This document shows, piece after piece, positions 8,483 to 17,485 of a stretch of DNA of 64,000 nt. The first letter of the stretch is position 1. Each line of letters opens with the position of its first letter. The stretch lies in IMG/VR virus record IMGVR_UViG_3300042673_001351, positions 18,597 to 82,596 of that record; one strand, given 5' to 3'. A program made the position numbers and the translations under genes. The notes under the pieces were generated by a model that saw nothing but the letters and a program-made list of their open reading frames with translations, was not told the DNA's origin and made no database searches. Source of the DNA: a virus.

Positions 8483-9772
8483 CTAGGCTTGGTCTTGAGA
8501 ATCTCTCCATTGTTGATACATTGCATCTAGCTTATCGCTAAATGTTTCATCGCTAGAAGTTAATGCGTTTGCATCACTTTTTGCTCTATATGAATCGTGT
8601 ACTAGCGCATTGTCTGTAAAGAATAAGTCGTATGGCTCTACGTCAATTGATATTAGTAACTCTTTTTGTGTAGTTACTTTATAGTCTGTAATTTCTTTCC
8701 AGTCATTTTCGCTTGGTGAAAAAATTAAATCTGTTTCCAATACGCTTGATGATGGTTGGAATTGAATCTGTCCATCTCTTTTTATTAAAATAAAGTGTTG
8801 TAAAGAATATTTATTTCCATTAATAACAATAGCTCCTTCGTCAGAAATTCTTGCTGCCATTGCAACAATGGTAGTTTCGGCTGGGGATATGTTTGCGCTA
8901 TTAACAGACCAATTTTGTAAATATTCTAATATTGCTGTATTTGAAACATCTATTCCCTCGATATTAGCAGAGTATAAAACGTCGCCAACGCTTAGGTTGT
9001 GTGCAAGGATTAATCCTTCTGGCACCTTTGATTTAATAACTGTTTCTGCTCCAACCGATTTTGGAGTAAAGCCAAATGGAGTAAATCCAAACGGAGTAAA
9101 TCCAAACGGAGTAAATCCAAACGGTGTAAATCCAAATGGGGTAAATCCAAATGGGCTAAAACTAAATGGTGTTGTAGTAACTGAGTTTGAATTTCCGCTG
9201 TATGATGAAAAACCATTAGCGTTTTGAGCTCTTACCCTAACGGTTTGAGCTTCATTTCCGTTTTCTGATAGGTTAGCGCTAAATGTACTAGAGTTATATG
9301 ACGTAACATCATTTTCATGATCAATTAATCCATATCCAGTAATGTCTTTTCCACCATTATTTCCTGGGGCTGACCAAGAAACAGAGTTCGTTTCTGCTCC
9401 ATTATTTGAAAGACTTGGAGCGCTTGGTGTTTGTGGAACTGTTGTTGCTGTTATTGAATTACTTGCGTCTGACGGCACAGAATTACCAACTGCGTTTGTA
9501 GCTATAACTGTAAATGTATAACTAGTTCCAGATTGTAAACCTTCTACCGTAATAGGAGAAGAAGATCCAGAAGCAGTATAACTTCCTGGACTTGAGGTAA
9601 CTGTATATGAAGTAGCTGGTGGGGAATCTACGCTCATTGTAAATGGTACAGATGAGGCTCCATTATTAAATGCTCTATCTGTTCCTATATCTGTTGCTGT
9701 TCCGATAATTGGCTTAAATGGCTCTAAAAAGTCATTGGCCGATTGGCTCATTCTACCTGCTTGTTTTGACAT
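8483..9772 (-). CDS. Tail-fibre-type protein: two FN3 domains, PFGFT repeats, Hint-like C-terminal domain
   Basis: 429 residues with SD AGAGGAG. Residues about 45-110 and 113-200 look like fibronectin type III domains (SYTFTVIATNAVGNS; NSVSWSAPGNNGGKDITGY). Then come six tandem PFGFT units. Residues about 238-400 resemble a Hint (hedgehog/intein) fold: GAETVIKSK, LSVGDVLYS, KYSLQHFILI and the ending VEPYDLFFTDNALVHDSY, like intein blocks A, B and F. The Cys normally needed at the Hint N-terminus is absent. A paralogous C-terminus occurs in 14680-15681. Probably a virion protein. Confidence 0.75.
   Translation of the reverse strand: MSKQAGRMSQSANDFLEPFKPIIGTATDIGTDRAFNNGASSVPFTMSVDSPPATSYTVTSSPGSYTASGSSSPITVEGLQSGTSYTFTVIATNAVGNSVPSDASNSITATTVPQTPSAPSLSNNGAETNSVSWSAPGNNGGKDITGYGLIDHENDVTSYNSSTFSANLSENGNEAQTVRVRAQNANGFSSYSGNSNSVTTTPFSFSPFGFTPFGFTPFGFTPFGFTPFGFTPFGFTPKSVGAETVIKSKVPEGLILAHNLSVGDVLYSANIEGIDVSNTAILEYLQNWSVNSANISPAETTIVAMAARISDEGAIVINGNKYSLQHFILIKRDGQIQFQPSSSVLETDLIFSPSENDWKEITDYKVTTQKELLISIDVEPYDLFFTDNALVHDSYRAKSDANALTSSDETFSDKLDAMYQQWRDSQDQA
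9061..9168 (-). repeat. 15-bp tandem repeats encoding PFGFT units
   Basis: About seven near-identical 15-base units (plus-strand form GGAGTAAATCCAAAC with small variants) inside the fibre gene. They encode repeated Pro-Phe-Gly-Phe-Thr. Related single units occur in 15411-15450 in the paralogous gene. Confidence 0.9.
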
Positions 9773-9796
9773 ATATAATCTCCTCTATTATTTTCT

Positions 9797-11980
9797 TTAA
9801 GCTAAAAGATCTCCGAAAACTAACCAACCGCTTGGAGTTTTCATTGCTGTTACAACCGAATTTGTAGTTCTAAACTTTAATCCTGGTGTACCAACAACAC
9901 TGTTTGTTGAAGCAAATGATGCTCCAGTTCCTGATGCTTGGTAGAAATCAATTGATTGACCAGTTGAGTATCCAGATGAAGGAAGAGTAATTTGTACTGC
10001 TCCATTTATTGGGATAAACTTGTCTTGCTCACCAGATGCGAGTGTTTCTGATGATGTTCTCTCTGTTCCAAATGTTGTGATAGATGGAACGCCAACTTTT
10101 GTCTGTGTTCCGTCTGAGAATGCAATTCCAGATGCTGAAACAGTTACTGTGCCAGTAAATGTTGGAGCATCAATTGGTGACTTGGTGTCTATTTGAGTCT
10201 GAATTGCTGATGTGACTCCATTTAGATATTGAAGTTCTGTATTTGATACATCTCCAATAGTTGCTGACGCTGCTTCAAATCCAGCAACCTGTAGGTTATC
10301 AAGTGATCCTTGAGTAAAGTTGACTGTGGTAGCTGGTTCGTCTGTTACGTCCTTGAACAACTTCCACTTAGCGTCTGATACGTCTCTTACTATACCAGCA
10401 TGCTTTCCTGAACCATCGTTATAAGCAACTACAAGACCAAGGTCTACTGTGTTACTTGCATTTTGGTGGGCAAGCTGAAGCATGTTATCTTCAATTGTAA
10501 TAGATGTTGCTGATGCGTTAAATGTTGTACCGTTAATTGTTAGGTCTCCATCAACTACAAGGTTCTGATCAATTTCAACTGAGCCTGTAAATACTGCTCC
10601 AGACAATGAAGCCTTTCCATCAATTTGTCCTTGAATTCCTGAAGTTACTCCGTTAACATATCCAATCTCAGTTGATGAAACATCTCCGATTGATGTTGTT
10701 GAAGGAAGGACTACTGTTCCAGTAAATGTTGGGCCTTCTAAGTTAGCCTTTAGGTCAAGTGCTGCTTGTGTAGCAGTTGAAACTGGCTTATTAGCATCTG
10801 TCGTGTTATCAACATTTCCAAGGCCTACTGAAGACTTTGTAAGCGCTGCTACTGCAGTTGAGATCTTTGTATCTGCTGCTGTTCCTGCTGCTGTAATTGC
10901 ATCTGATTCTGCTGTGTCTGCGTACTCTTTTGTTGCTAGAAGTGAAGTATCTGCAATTCCGTGTACGTTGGTTGTGTCTGCTGTGAGAGTACTGATAGCA
11001 TCATCTACATATTTTTTAGTAGATGCTTGTAAATCAAATGTAGGAGCACCGTTTAAAGTTAAAGCTCCAGTCATAGATGAACCAGATTTTAACATTAAAT
11101 CTGCTGTGTTAACAATGCCATGAACATCTGTTGAGTCAGTACTATGATTAGTCATTGCGGTTCCTATTGCTGAATCTGCATAAGTATTTGCGTCTGCCTC
11201 TGCTTGATCTACATAAGATTCAGTAGCAAGTTCTGCTGTATCTGCAATTCCGTGTACGTTTGTTGTAGATGATCCGTGTGCTATTCCTGCTGCAGACAAA
11301 TTTCCAAGTGATGTTGTGACTCCTGCAGCATAGTTTGCGTCATCTCCAATTGCTGCAGCAAGCTCGTTAAGTGTATCTAGTGCTCCTGGTGCCGCATCTA
11401 CTAAATTGTTAACTGCTGATGTAATATCAGATGTCAACGCTACAGTTCCTGAAGAATTTGGGAAAGTAATTGTTCTGTTTGCTGTAGGGTCTACTACTGT
11501 AAGAATAGTTTCATAAGCATTTGCAGTTGCGCCTTCTAAAACAATACTTGACTTAGGAACTAACAGGTTACCGTCAACATCTAGCTTTGCTGGTCCGCCT
11601 GCATTTCCGACGTCTGCTAGTAATACATAATCTGCGGCTGTTGAGTTTTCTAATCCAGTTACTTGACTGTCAACATAAGATTTAAGTGCTACAACTGATG
11701 AGTCAATATTAAGAGAAATTGTATTTGTGGCATCGTTGTAAGATTTTGTAAGACCTGATCCCATTGAAAGGGCTGTGTCAATTGCATCTTGTGCAATTTC
11801 TGTAATTCCTGGTGCATCTGATGCGATGTATGAAAGGCTAGTCCATGCTGTGCTTCCAGTTCCAACTTTAATTTTTCTGGTGTCTGTTTCAACACCCATT
11901 TCACCTGCAGCTAGTGTAGGATTTGCTGAGGTCCATTCTGATGCTGTTCCTCGTCTTACTTGAATTCTTACTGTTGACAT
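9797..11980 (-). CDS. Long tail-fibre protein with Mtd-type N-terminal domain
   Basis: 727 residues. The first 50 residues (VRIQVRRGTASEW, NPTLAAGEMGVETDT, KIKVGTGSTAWTSLSY) match the major-tropism-determinant N-terminal domain found at the virion-attachment end of fibres. The middle is low-complexity and alanine/threonine-rich with repeated STTNVHGIADTAELAT-type units and STEIGYVNGVTSGIQ/NTELQYLNGVTSAIQ, suggesting a trimeric shaft. The C-terminus (TPGLKFRTTNSVV...WLVFGDLLA) is homologous to the end of 15678-17024. No reverse transcriptase or template repeat is in the window, so no diversity-generating element is indicated. Confidence 0.85.
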   Translation of the reverse strand: MSTVRIQVRRGTASEWTSANPTLAAGEMGVETDTRKIKVGTGSTAWTSLSYIASDAPGITEIAQDAIDTALSMGSGLTKSYNDATNTISLNIDSSVVALKSYVDSQVTGLENSTAADYVLLADVGNAGGPAKLDVDGNLLVPKSSIVLEGATANAYETILTVVDPTANRTITFPNSSGTVALTSDITSAVNNLVDAAPGALDTLNELAAAIGDDANYAAGVTTSLGNLSAAGIAHGSSTTNVHGIADTAELATESYVDQAEADANTYADSAIGTAMTNHSTDSTDVHGIVNTADLMLKSGSSMTGALTLNGAPTFDLQASTKKYVDDAISTLTADTTNVHGIADTSLLATKEYADTAESDAITAAGTAADTKISTAVAALTKSSVGLGNVDNTTDANKPVSTATQAALDLKANLEGPTFTGTVVLPSTTSIGDVSSTEIGYVNGVTSGIQGQIDGKASLSGAVFTGSVEIDQNLVVDGDLTINGTTFNASATSITIEDNMLQLAHQNASNTVDLGLVVAYNDGSGKHAGIVRDVSDAKWKLFKDVTDEPATTVNFTQGSLDNLQVAGFEAASATIGDVSNTELQYLNGVTSAIQTQIDTKSPIDAPTFTGTVTVSASGIAFSDGTQTKVGVPSITTFGTERTSSETLASGEQDKFIPINGAVQITLPSSGYSTGQSIDFYQASGTGASFASTNSVVGTPGLKFRTTNSVVTAMKTPSGWLVFGDLLA

Positions 11981-12021
11981 ATTTATTACCCCTTATTTGC
12001 TAATTATAGCATTTATTTTTG

Positions 12022-12378
12022 TTAAACTATAACTCCAGAATCAAATGTTATCCCATATAATGAAGTATCTGGGCCACCACCGTCTGCGAATTTAGTTGCT
12101 GTTGTACTTACTCCGTTTGCTTGAACTGTATAGACTGGAAGACCATTATAATCTATAGCTAGTCCAATGTCCATAAAGCCTATTTCTGTTTGACTATCTG
12201 GAATGTCCGACACAAATGCAATTGGGCTCCAGGTTCCATTTAACTGGATCTGTAGCTTATTTGTTGTTGTGTCAAATCTAAGGGGTGTATTGCCTAATAC
12301 AACGTTAGAGTCAAAGGTAGCGTTTCCTGCTACGTTTAACCCGTTTTTTACTCTAAAGTTTTTATCTGTTGTTGCCAT
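12022..12378 (-). CDS. Short tail-fibre-associated protein
   Basis: 118 residues. The N-terminal KNFRVKNGLNVAGNATF is shared with the alanine-rich stalk protein upstream (KNFRIKQGLVVEGSTG), which suggests a common attachment module. A glycine patch FADGGGPDTS near the end resembles DGGGPSDIVD in 17014-17478. Probably a structural protein of the tail tip; exact role unknown. Confidence 0.7.
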   Translation of the reverse strand: MATTDKNFRVKNGLNVAGNATFDSNVVLGNTPLRFDTTTNKLQIQLNGTWSPIAFVSDIPDSQTEIGFMDIGLAIDYNGLPVYTVQANGVSTTATKFADGGGPDTSLYGITFDSGVIV

Positions 12379-12410
12379 TTAAGTTCACATATCCCCTAAT
12401 TGTTTTTTGT

Positions 12411-12431
12411 GGGGAGATTCAGGCTCTCCCC
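12411..12431 (-). terminator. Hairpin between stalk gene and 12022 gene
   Basis: GGGGAGA and TCTCCCC form a perfect 7-bp stem with a 7-base loop. No uridine run follows on the minus strand; on the plus strand a T-run precedes it. May attenuate transcription between fibre genes. Confidence 0.5.
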
Positions 12432-12446
12432 TAGCCTTTTATTTAA

Positions 12447-14039
12447 TTATTTAATTAATGTTCCAACTACAACAACTTCAGTGTTATTGTTTGCTGGTGT
12501 TACTCGAATTCTTACATCTGAGCCAGAATAATCTGCAGTTATTGCAGCTAACTCTGTTCCGTTTGAATATGTAATTCCATATTCAGAAACTGCTACGTTG
12601 TTAGAAGTATCAAGTGTAACTACTAAGTCTGATACCTGGGTGTGGCTACCATTTTTTGCTTTAATTACAAGCTTAGCGCTTCGGTAATCTTCTGCTGCCC
12701 ATGAGATAGCAGTTGTTGCTGCAGCGGTTACAATATTTCCAGTTGTTGCTGCAACTTGCTTGGCAACAGAGTTGTAATTAATTGCTGTAAATGATGTAGT
12801 TCCGTTTTGCTGTGCTGTATTAGCTGCTGCTGCTGTGGCTTCTGCTGCTGCTTGAGCTGCGTTAGCCTTTGATGTTGCATCTGCTGATGCTGTTGAGATA
12901 GCGGCTGCTTGGGCTGCGTTGGCCTTTGATGTTGCATCTGCTGCTGCTGTTGCTTCTGCTGCAGATTGGGCTGCGTTGGCCTTTGATGTTGCGTCTGATG
13001 CTGCTGCTGATTGGGCTGCGTTGGCCTTTGATGTTGCATCTGCTGCTGCTGTGGCTTCTGCTGCTGCTTGAGCTGCGTTGGCCTTTGATGTTGCATCTGA
13101 TGCTGCTGCAGATTGGGCTGCGTCTGCTTCGCCCTTAGCAAATGCTGTGGTTGCAATCTGAGTTGTGTTAGTATCTGCTGCTGCTGTAGGAGCTGTTGGA
13201 ACTCCAGTAAGATCTGGAGAAGCAAGCGGTGCCTTTGTTCCCAAAGCTGTTGTAATAGTTGTTGTGTAATTAGCGTCATCATTAATTGCTGCTGCTAATT
13301 CATTTAATGTATTAAGAAGTGCTGGTGCACCATCTACTAATGAATCTACTGCAGTTGAAATTGCTGTATTACGGTTTGAAACCTCTGTTGAGATTGCAGT
13401 TGAAAGTGCTGATGCTGCAGTGGCTTCTGCTGCTGCTTGAGCTGCGTTGGCTTTAGTTGTAGCATCTGTTGCTGCTGCTGTAGTTGCTGCAGACTGTGCT
13501 GCGTTAGCCTTTGATGTTGCATCTGCTGATGCTGTTGCTTCTGCTGCTGCTTGAGCTGCGTTAGCCTTTGATGTTGCATCTGCTGATGCTGTTGAGATAG
13601 CGGCTGCTTGGGCGGCATCTGCCTTAGTGGTTGCATCTGCTGATGCGGTTGCTACTGAGGCTGCGTCGCCTGATACTCTAAGTGCTGCTTCTGCTGCTAC
13701 TTTTGTTGTAGCGTCTGTTCCTGCTGCTGTAATTGCTGCTGACTGTGCTGCGTTAGCCTTTGATGTTGCATCTGCTGATGCTGTTGCTTCTGCTGCTGAC
13801 TGTGCTGCGGCTGCTGCGCCTGATGTATCAAATACGCCAGATTTAATATTAAGCTCTCCAGCAATAACTTCCATCTGTGTTGATTCAACAGAGTTTATAA
13901 GATTGGTTCCACCAACAAGATTGAGAATGTAAGCATCTCCGCCTGTTTCTGTAAGTATGTTTTGGCCATTGATTGTTCCTGTTGATCCTTCAACTACAAG
14001 GCCTTGTTTGATTCTAAAGTTTTTTACTACCGTTGCCAT
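12447..14039 (-). CDS. Alanine-rich stalk-type tail protein
   Basis: 530 residues. N-terminal KNFRIKQGLVVEGS attachment-like segment, then a long region made of ADATSKANAAQSAAEATA-like units, interrupted by VDGAPALLNTLNELAAAINDDANY, a segment also found in the other fibres. The last 110 residues form a different domain (AISWAAEDYRSAKLVIKAKNG). The repeat predicts long alpha-helices or a coiled-coil stalk. Antisense frames here are leucine-rich artefacts of the repeat. Confidence 0.8.
   Translation of the reverse strand: MATVVKNFRIKQGLVVEGSTGTINGQNILTETGGDAYILNLVGGTNLINSVESTQMEVIAGELNIKSGVFDTSGAAAAAQSAAEATASADATSKANAAQSAAITAAGTDATTKVAAEAALRVSGDAASVATASADATTKADAAQAAAISTASADATSKANAAQAAAEATASADATSKANAAQSAATTAAATDATTKANAAQAAAEATAASALSTAISTEVSNRNTAISTAVDSLVDGAPALLNTLNELAAAINDDANYTTTITTALGTKAPLASPDLTGVPTAPTAAADTNTTQIATTAFAKGEADAAQSAAASDATSKANAAQAAAEATAAADATSKANAAQSAAASDATSKANAAQSAAEATAAADATSKANAAQAAAISTASADATSKANAAQAAAEATAAAANTAQQNGTTSFTAINYNSVAKQVAATTGNIVTAAATTAISWAAEDYRSAKLVIKAKNGSHTQVSDLVVTLDTSNNVAVSEYGITYSNGTELAAITADYSGSDVRIRVTPANNNTEVVVVGTLIK
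12800..13820 (-). repeat. Degenerate tandem repeats encoding ADATSKANAAQ units
   Basis: Units of roughly 45-54 bases containing GCCTTTGATGTTGCATCTG (plus strand) recur in two blocks, about 12840-13125 and 13425-13815. They lie in frame within one gene and so are coding repeats. Confidence 0.85.
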
Positions 14040-14055
14040 TTTATCTCCTGCCGTC

Positions 14056-14613
14056 TTAAGACTTTAAAGACGTTCTGTAATATCTAGCGGTTACAGATCC
14101 ACTTATTGGTGCTACGTTTAAACTTATTATACCTGAATTTTCTTCAAAAGTAACATTAGCAAGAGTACTGCTTGTGTTAGATATAATATTTGATTCTACT
14201 ACATTTAAATTTGTTCCATCGTTTAATAATAAAATATCTGATGTTGCGTATTCGCTTCCTTTTGAAATCTGAAGCTTGTATGAAACTGTCCTGTATGCTG
14301 TTTTTGAAAACTCATCTACTTTTGTTTTGTTTTCAATTCCCGCAATTGTAAGGTCATTGTTTCCTTCTAGGCCTAAAAGAACTTCTGCCACTGAGGTTGA
14401 GTTTTCAATGTCTTGCAATTGAGCAATTACATCTGCTACCTTATAGTCTAAAGAGTTTACATCTTGAGAGCCATTGACTCCAACTTTTGCTTGTAATGCC
14501 TCTATCGCATCATTAGCGTTAGTATGTTGTTGCGAGTGAGATGGACTAGATAACGCATCCGTTGAGTTTGGATTTGTTAATGAGTCTATCGAACTTGGAA
14601 AATTTGTTGCCAT
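14056..14613 (-). CDS. Tail-fibre-associated protein
   Basis: 185 residues. The start (FPSSIDSLTNPNSTDALSSP, HSQQHTNANDAIEALQAKVG) is a segment I know from many fibre and baseplate proteins of tailed phages. The C-terminal half is predicted beta-rich (GSEYATSDILLLNDGTNLNV). Lies within the fibre operon; structural role inferred. Confidence 0.7.
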   Translation of the reverse strand: MATNFPSSIDSLTNPNSTDALSSPSHSQQHTNANDAIEALQAKVGVNGSQDVNSLDYKVADVIAQLQDIENSTSVAEVLLGLEGNNDLTIAGIENKTKVDEFSKTAYRTVSYKLQISKGSEYATSDILLLNDGTNLNVVESNIISNTSSTLANVTFEENSGIISLNVAPISGSVTARYYRTSLKS

Positions 14614-14679
14614 TGTTTTATTGCTCCAAAATTATGACTTGTAGGTATATTATATCCTATTTATTGTTATAGGACACAC

Positions 14680-15681
14680 CTATTTTTTTATTAAATTTTG
14701 CCATTCTGTATACATTACTATAAGCTTTTCTGAAAAATCCTCTTCTGATGAATTGATTGCATTTGGGTCTAGTGCTGCGTTGTAGGAATCATGGACTAAG
14801 GCGTTATCTGTAAAAAATACATCATATGGCTCTACGTTTATAGAAACTACTAGCTCTGTAGAGTTTATTGGCATCCACTGAGTGACTGGGTTCCAGTCTT
14901 GTGTCATTGGAGAAAATATGAAATCTGCTAATGTAACATCAGTAACATTTTTAAATTTTATTCCTTCATTATTTTTAATCAGAACCCAGTGCGCTTTAGA
15001 ATATTTGTTTTCATTGATAACAATAGCCCCATCTGTAATTCTTGCAGCCATTGCAACTACGGTAGTTTCTATGTCTGTATCTATTAATGTGTCTTGTGTT
15101 GACCAATTTTGTATGTAATTTGCAATTTGATCATTAGATGTATCAATTCCTTCAATTGCAGCAGAATAAAGTACGTCTCCAACTTTTAAGTTATATGCCA
15201 ATATTAATCCTTGTGGATTTTTACTTTTAACTAAAGTAGCTGCTCCTAAAGATTTACCTCCCTCGCCTGGGGTGGGTGCAAATGAAAAACCTGTAAAATT
15301 ATATGTTGTAAAATCATATGGAGGCACTACAACTGGTGTAAATGAAAATGGATTCAATTCTTCCCAGGTAAAGCCATATGGCGGGGGATCAACTGGAGGA
15401 TCTGGTGGTGCGGTAAATGAAAATGGTGTAAAGCCAAATGGAGTAAAGCTAAAAGATCCATATGTGTATTCTATTTGAGTTCCTACGGGAACAACTGAAT
15501 TTTCTGCAATAGACTGATCAATTATTTTTCCACCCAAAGATTCATTTGAAGTTCCTGTGTTATTTTCTATAACAGATAATCCTAAACTATTTAATAATGA
15601 TAAGGCTTCTGACCTAACCATTCCAACAGTATTTGGAATAGATACCCTTTTTTTAATTTTTGAAGATCTAAAGCGTCTCAC
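14680..15681 (-). CDS. Virion-type protein: PASTA domain, FxFTP linker, Hint-like domain
   Basis: 333 residues from GTG 15681, which overlaps the upstream stop as GTGA; TTG 15708 is an alternative. After a basic start, about residues 14-75 read as a PASTA domain (IPNTVGMVRSEALSLLNSLG, GKIIDQSIAENSVVPVGTQI). A proline/aromatic linker with FTPFGFTPFSFT follows, then a Hint-like domain paralogous to that of 8483-9772 (GAATLVKSKNPQG, LKVGDVLYSAAIEG, KYSKAHWVLI, VEPYDVFFTDNALVHDSY). PASTA domains bind peptidoglycan or beta-lactams in cell-wall proteins. Confidence 0.77.
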   Translation of the reverse strand: MRRFRSSKIKKRVSIPNTVGMVRSEALSLLNSLGLSVIENNTGTSNESLGGKIIDQSIAENSVVPVGTQIEYTYGSFSFTPFGFTPFSFTAPPDPPVDPPPYGFTWEELNPFSFTPVVVPPYDFTTYNFTGFSFAPTPGEGGKSLGAATLVKSKNPQGLILAYNLKVGDVLYSAAIEGIDTSNDQIANYIQNWSTQDTLIDTDIETTVVAMAARITDGAIVINENKYSKAHWVLIKNNEGIKFKNVTDVTLADFIFSPMTQDWNPVTQWMPINSTELVVSINVEPYDVFFTDNALVHDSYNAALDPNAINSSEEDFSEKLIVMYTEWQNLIKK

Positions 15682-17024
15682 GCCTTTAGGTCTCCTAAAA
15701 CTACCCAAGAATTTGCTGATCTTTTAATTAAACTTGCGCTTGACCATTGAGATCTTAATTTTAAACCTGGTGTTGCATTTGGGGTAAATCCGTCTCCAGC
15801 AATAGTAACTTGATTTGATGTAGTTTGTAATACTTCAATATATGTTCCAATAGGGAAATTATAGGTAGAGTCGTTTGGTATTGTCAAAGTGCTAACTTCT
15901 GTCATCTCTATCATTTTGTTTGCATCTGAACCTTGTAGTGTGTATGAAGAAGATTGAGAATTTGTTACAATTAAAAACTTTTCTATATCTGAGGTGTTAT
16001 CCACGTTTCCAAGCCCAACCATTGTTTTTGTAATGCCTGATACGGTGCCTGTAAATGTTGGTGAGGCTAATGGAGCTTTAAGATTAAGAGCGTTTAATGT
16101 GTCTGTTGATATTGGTTTAAGAGCGTCTGTTGTATTATCAGCATTTCCTAAGCCTACCATATCTTTAGTAATACCCGAAACCGTTCCAGTAAATGTTGGT
16201 GAGGCTAATGGAGCTTTTGCTGTTAATTCTGTGGTTATTGTTGCTGCGTACGATGCGTCGTCATTAATTGCTGCGGCTATTTCATTTAAAGTATTTAAAG
16301 CACCTGGTGCTGCATCTATTAAGTTTGAAATTGCAGTTCCAACGTATGTTTCAGTTGCATATCCAGTTAAATTTGGAATGGTTGGTTTGCCAGAAAGATC
16401 ATCATATGCTCCGCTAAACAAAGAAGGCTTACCAGTTAAATCTACATAAGAGCCGCTAAACAAAGAGGGCTTGTTAGTTAAATCGTTATAAGATCCACCA
16501 AATAGTGTTGGCTTATCAGTTAGGTCAATATAAGATCCGCTAAACAGTGTTGGTTTATCGGTTAAATTATTATAAGACCCAGGAAATAAAACAGGCTTGT
16601 TGCTTAAATCATTATAGCTAGTAGGAACTTGTGATAGCAACGCTATTGTTCCTGATGCGCTGGGAAGATTTACTGTTATGTCTGAGGCTACGTCTGGGGA
16701 TTGTAGTGTTAATTCATAATCGTTTGCAGTAGAGCCTTCTATAATAATTTTGTCTTTTGGAATTAGTAGGTTTCCGTCAATATCTAATTTTGCTGGGCCT
16801 CCTGCATTTCCAACATCTCCAACTTCCACATATGAAGACAAGGTGTTTTCTAAATCTTGAGTGGTAAGAGAGCTGTAGTATGAAGTGCTACTCCAACTAG
16901 ATCCGTTTCCAATTTTAAATTTATTTAAATCTGAGGATATAGCAATTTCTCCAGCAAGCAATATTGGATTATCTCTAACCCAGTCAGACTCTATGTCTCT
17001 TCTTAATTGAATTCTAACTACCAC
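15678..17024 (-). CDS. Tail-fibre protein with Mtd-type N-terminal domain
   Basis: 448 residues from GTG 17024, preceded by GGAGGAAG; an ATG at 17039 would add five residues. N-terminus VRIQLRRDIESDW, NPILLAGEIAISSD, KFKIGNGSSW matches the Mtd N-terminal pattern. The middle has repeated SYNDLTNKPSLFSG units of about 15 residues and two FTGTVSGITKxMVGLGN units. The C-terminus (TPGLKLRSQW...SWVVLGDLKA) matches that of 9797-11980, so the two are paralogous fibres. Confidence 0.83.
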   Translation of the reverse strand: MVVRIQLRRDIESDWVRDNPILLAGEIAISSDLNKFKIGNGSSWSSTSYYSSLTTQDLENTLSSYVEVGDVGNAGGPAKLDIDGNLLIPKDKIIIEGSTANDYELTLQSPDVASDITVNLPSASGTIALLSQVPTSYNDLSNKPVLFPGSYNNLTDKPTLFSGSYIDLTDKPTLFGGSYNDLTNKPSLFSGSYVDLTGKPSLFSGAYDDLSGKPTIPNLTGYATETYVGTAISNLIDAAPGALNTLNEIAAAINDDASYAATITTELTAKAPLASPTFTGTVSGITKDMVGLGNADNTTDALKPISTDTLNALNLKAPLASPTFTGTVSGITKTMVGLGNVDNTSDIEKFLIVTNSQSSSYTLQGSDANKMIEMTEVSTLTIPNDSTYNFPIGTYIEVLQTTSNQVTIAGDGFTPNATPGLKLRSQWSSASLIKRSANSWVVLGDLKA

Positions 17025-17478
17025 TTGAGCTTCCTCCATTTATTATTAATGTATACTCATTAATAGAATCTCCACCGTTAAGAATTACACTATCTGATTC
17101 AGGGGAATACAGAGAATCTGAAAACCCTCCAGGAAGCAAAGACAGTCTTTCAAAACTAGGTGCGTCTACTATATCACTTGGGCCGCCACCATCAATACCT
17201 ACAACAACTGGAATACTTTCTGAAACACTTTGTGTAGTATTAACATCTTTAAATGTAATTGGATTTTCTACATCTATTGTGTGTACTGCTCCATCGTATG
17301 CGTGTGTATGCATATAAAATGGGGTTGGATCATCGCTTTGTGGGGTAATGTCTACCCAAAAATCTCCATTATATATTCTAATATTTTTTGTTAAAATATT
17401 AAAGTATACGTCACCCTCTAAAGCTGTAGATGGATTTTCTGCCAGCGTTAGAAGGTTTAATAAAGACTTAAGTTTCAT
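17014..17478 (-). CDS. Tail-associated protein
   Basis: 154 residues. It contains EGDVYFNILTKNIRIYNGDFW, a module also seen in 17486-18853 (EGQIYFNTVDKIVYFYDGTTW), followed by MHTHAYDGAVHTIDVENP and a DGGGPSDIVDAP patch. Likely a small virion protein of the fibre network. Overlaps the next gene by eleven bases. Confidence 0.68.
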   Translation of the reverse strand: MKLKSLLNLLTLAENPSTALEGDVYFNILTKNIRIYNGDFWVDITPQSDDPTPFYMHTHAYDGAVHTIDVENPITFKDVNTTQSVSESIPVVVGIDGGGPSDIVDAPSFERLSLLPGGFSDSLYSPESDSVILNGGDSINEYTLIINGGSSSGS

Positions 17479-17485
17479 TTTTTAT

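Noticed and set aside
12728-13636. Gln/Leu-rich open frames in and opposite the stalk gene
   Set aside because: They reflect GCT/GCA-rich codon repeats read in other frames.
12800-13820. Regularly spaced repeats that could be taken for a CRISPR array
   Set aside because: The repeats are in frame, vary in length and encode ADATSKANAAQ units of a stalk protein; there are no unique spacers of constant length.
9797-17024. Diversity-generating retroelement, because two fibres carry Mtd-type N-termini
   Set aside because: The Mtd N-terminal domain is common in ordinary fibres. No reverse transcriptase and no template/variable repeat pair with adenine substitutions was found.
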